Assembly (NCBI GenBank): GCA_035254305.1
Contig: DATFAS010000178.1
Location: forward strand, 1-6,754
Direction: 5' to 3'
Source of the DNA: DATFAS01 sp035254305
GTDB taxonomy: Bacteria > Bacillota > Bacilli > Aneurinibacillales > RAOX-1
Length of the DNA: 6,754 nt
Numbering within the stretch: the first letter of the stretch is position 1; each line of letters begins with the position of its first letter. The notes beneath the pieces were generated by a model that was not told the DNA's origin, made no database searches, and worked only from the letters and a program-made list of their open reading frames with translations. Made by a program: the position numbers and the translations under genes. Shown piece after piece: positions 6,301-6,754 of the stretch.

Positions 6301-6520
6301 AACCGCCCAACGATACATTCACCATAAACAATCGGGGAGTCGGATCGCCTTATTTGTGAGGGAGTATAAGGAAGAGAATAACTATACCTCTCCATTCATC
6401 TTCCTAGGGGAAGCAGAGTATGTGAAGCATGAAGGGAATAAGCCCATTAGTTTCGTCTGGCGATTGAAGGAAGAAATGCCTCCAGCGTTGGTTCCGGCGG
6501 CGAATAAGGTGATCGTGTAG
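3371..6520 (+). CDS. PLD nuclease - SF2 helicase - DUF3427 fusion protein
   Basis: A 1049-aa three-part nucleic-acid enzyme. Residues about 10-120 are a helical, acidic N-terminal region. Residues about 140-285 are a phospholipase D-type nuclease with one HKD motif (His224-Ala-Lys226, then GSSN at 242-245), so the active site probably needs a dimer. Residues about 320-680 are an SF2 helicase of the SSL2/restriction-subunit type: Gln327 in PYDYQ, Walker A AATGVGKT (350-357), DEFHH (445-449), LTATPER (470-476), motif V (NEGVDIP, 622-628) and motif VI QQFGRGLR (647-654). The last 200 residues are DUF3427, with LFHWQTQSRTS (963-973) and a FLGEAEYVKHEG block. Known families of this build are treated as DNA-processing or defence proteins; substrate unknown. 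ATG 3371 follows GAGGTG (3361-3366); an ATG at 3359 is in frame but overlaps that site. All motifs are intact, so it is probably active. Confidence 0.93.
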   Translation: MKQGLYEQIINQETFKKLSTLDSSIYDIGKEPLDAEEARKLLSNYLFTVTRRALKIVREQSNDEEAVLAQIRTCNEILSTLKEALDEEELERLKLDEQGEILTYVYSKINNSKAMKGSKITRPATPLSQSSLFTGSHSEPNMMNELKQEILSADRVDFLVSFIKWSGLRCMIEQLEQFTSNGGQLRVITTTYMEATDYKAIMELSKLPHTEIKISFDTDRTRLHAKAYVFKRDTGFTTAYVGSSNLSNPALTSGLEWNLKVTEKDSYDVLRKIEATFESYWNDREFKSFSKGDNEQLQQLRQALSKKKEQDKEALHFHFDIMPYDYQKEVLEKLEAQRTLYGKWKNLLVAATGVGKTVISAFDFKRFISKNPKARLLFVAHREEILKQSRETFQFILKDLNFGDLHVGSNQAQYLDHLFISIQSLNSMKLTEITTPDFFDFIIVDEFHHAAAPTYQKLLSYYQPKILLGLTATPERMDGKDILGYFEDTIAAEIRLTDAIDRKLLCPFHYFGVTDSVDLTQVKWSRRGYDLQELENLYTGNRMRVTQIIHSLQKYVTDLEEVKGLGFCVSVEHALYMAKVFNESGIPSIALHGGSKDEERNTAKRRLVSGEITMIFVVDLYNEGVDIPEVNTILFLRPTESLTVFLQQFGRGLRLADGKECLTVLDFIGQARQEYSFQEKFRALIGKTKHSVQHYVDNGFASLPRGSFIQLEKQAKDYILRNLKQAAHNRRSLINKIKYFEGDTGLPLTLEHFLSYHGISIYELYGGRTGNRSFRGLMVEAGVLKPFEMKDADYLTKRLPALLSLNSRRLLRFLIGYLENGSVPQNQEEQLMVNMFYYTFYRSEPKKQGFDSMEEAVQFIVTCDPFREEILEILKYNDTHIDFVDKKNDFSYDCPLDIHCKYSTDQVLAAFGLWNEEKAPAFREGVKYFEDKQTDIFFITLNKSDKDFSPSTLYEDYAINERLFHWQTQSRTSQESKTAQRYIHHKQSGSRIALFVREYKEENNYTSPFIFLGEAEYVKHEGNKPISFVWRLKEEMPPALVPAANKVIV

Positions 6521-6527
6521 GGAGAAA

Positions 6528-6750
6528 GTGAATAAAGAACGAAAGGATCATGTGGATCAAATTCACAAGGATATCGTTGCTAGAGATCTTAAAGTTGCCG
6601 AATTAATTTGCCAAAGGTGTGATGGAGAGTTAGTAGAACGAAACATGAAAAGATGGTTCTTTTCTAGGGTGTTCCAATTTCCCAAAATGCAGATATATGG
6701 TTAAAGAGAGAAAGGTAGTAGGGATGAATTCCTTCAGAGGAAAAAGATAG
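6528..6750 (+). pseudogene. Frameshifted remnant of a NERD-type nuclease tail with C4 zinc ribbon
   Basis: From GTG 6528 an open frame gives 58 residues ending at 6704, with CQRCDGELVERN near its middle. After TGG TTC TTT the frame loses sense, but removing one T from the TTTT run at 6660-6663 restores GCSNFPKCRY (6667-6696) and runs to TAG 6750. Together they make a topoisomerase-type C4 zinc ribbon (Cys-X2-Cys ... Cys-X5-Cys). The preceding DHVDQIHKDIV resembles the linker before this ribbon in NERD (nuclease-related domain) proteins, whose N-terminal nuclease part is absent. The gene begins 7 nt after the helicase stop, so the NERD part was probably deleted at that junction. The alternatives are a short stand-alone zinc-ribbon protein with a frameshift, or a sequencing error. 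Confidence 0.7.
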
Positions 6751-6754
6751 GGCT

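Noticed and set aside
6114..6359. 81-codon open frame on the plus strand
   Set aside because: Lies in another frame within DUF3427; no ribosome binding site and low-complexity translation.
6657..6669. Programmed +1 frameshift in the zinc-ribbon gene
   Set aside because: TTC TTT TCT AGG has a T-run and a rare AGG codon, but there is no stimulatory structure or stop codon at the site; a simple one-base insertion in a decayed gene is more economical.

Overview
The window looks like a chromosomal segment of a spore-former-type Bacillota, probably order Bacillales. Evidence: moderate-to-low GC, strong AAAGGAGGTG-like ribosome binding sites, TTG and GTG starts, TATAAT-type promoters, and small protein families typical of that group (DUF1659, DUF2922, YvrJ, DUF3889/YqzG). 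I cannot name a genus. Every gene I can support lies on the + strand. Family names are recognised by eye from the translations; no search was run.

Left part (1-1870): a cell-wall and small-protein block. It holds an N-acetylmuramoyl-L-alanine amidase (Amidase_2 fold plus one C-terminal stalk domain; I place its start at TTG 272), then a sigma-A promoter and three small genes in a row: DUF1659 (1074-1298), DUF2922 (1411-1638) and a 52-residue YvrJ-family membrane protein (1656-1814). A hairpin that looks like a terminator closes the block. The function of the trio is unknown. Its link to an amidase that lacks a signal peptide suggests a phage-derived or lysis-like cassette, but this is inference.

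Middle (1865-3190): a long spacer with an aborted start behind a good ribosome binding site and an 18-bp palindrome; a small secreted DUF3889 protein (2114-2446) with its own terminator; and a HEPN-family protein (2676-3077) of the nucleotidyltransferase-substrate-binding type. The HEPN protein keeps the RX4HXY toxin motif, but no nucleotidyltransferase (MNT) antitoxin gene is visible on either side.

Right part (3190-6754): a promoter and one large gene (3371-6520, 1049 aa) encoding a PLD-type nuclease, an SF2 helicase and a C-terminal DUF3427 in one chain, which is a nucleic-acid-targeting architecture. Directly downstream (6528-6750) is the tail of what looks like a NERD-type nuclease: a topoisomerase-type C4 zinc ribbon whose reading frame is broken by one extra T. 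Orphan HEPN, PLD-helicase-DUF3427 and a decayed NERD/zinc-ribbon remnant within 4 kb make the right half look like a small accessory, possibly anti-phage, island. That role is inference.
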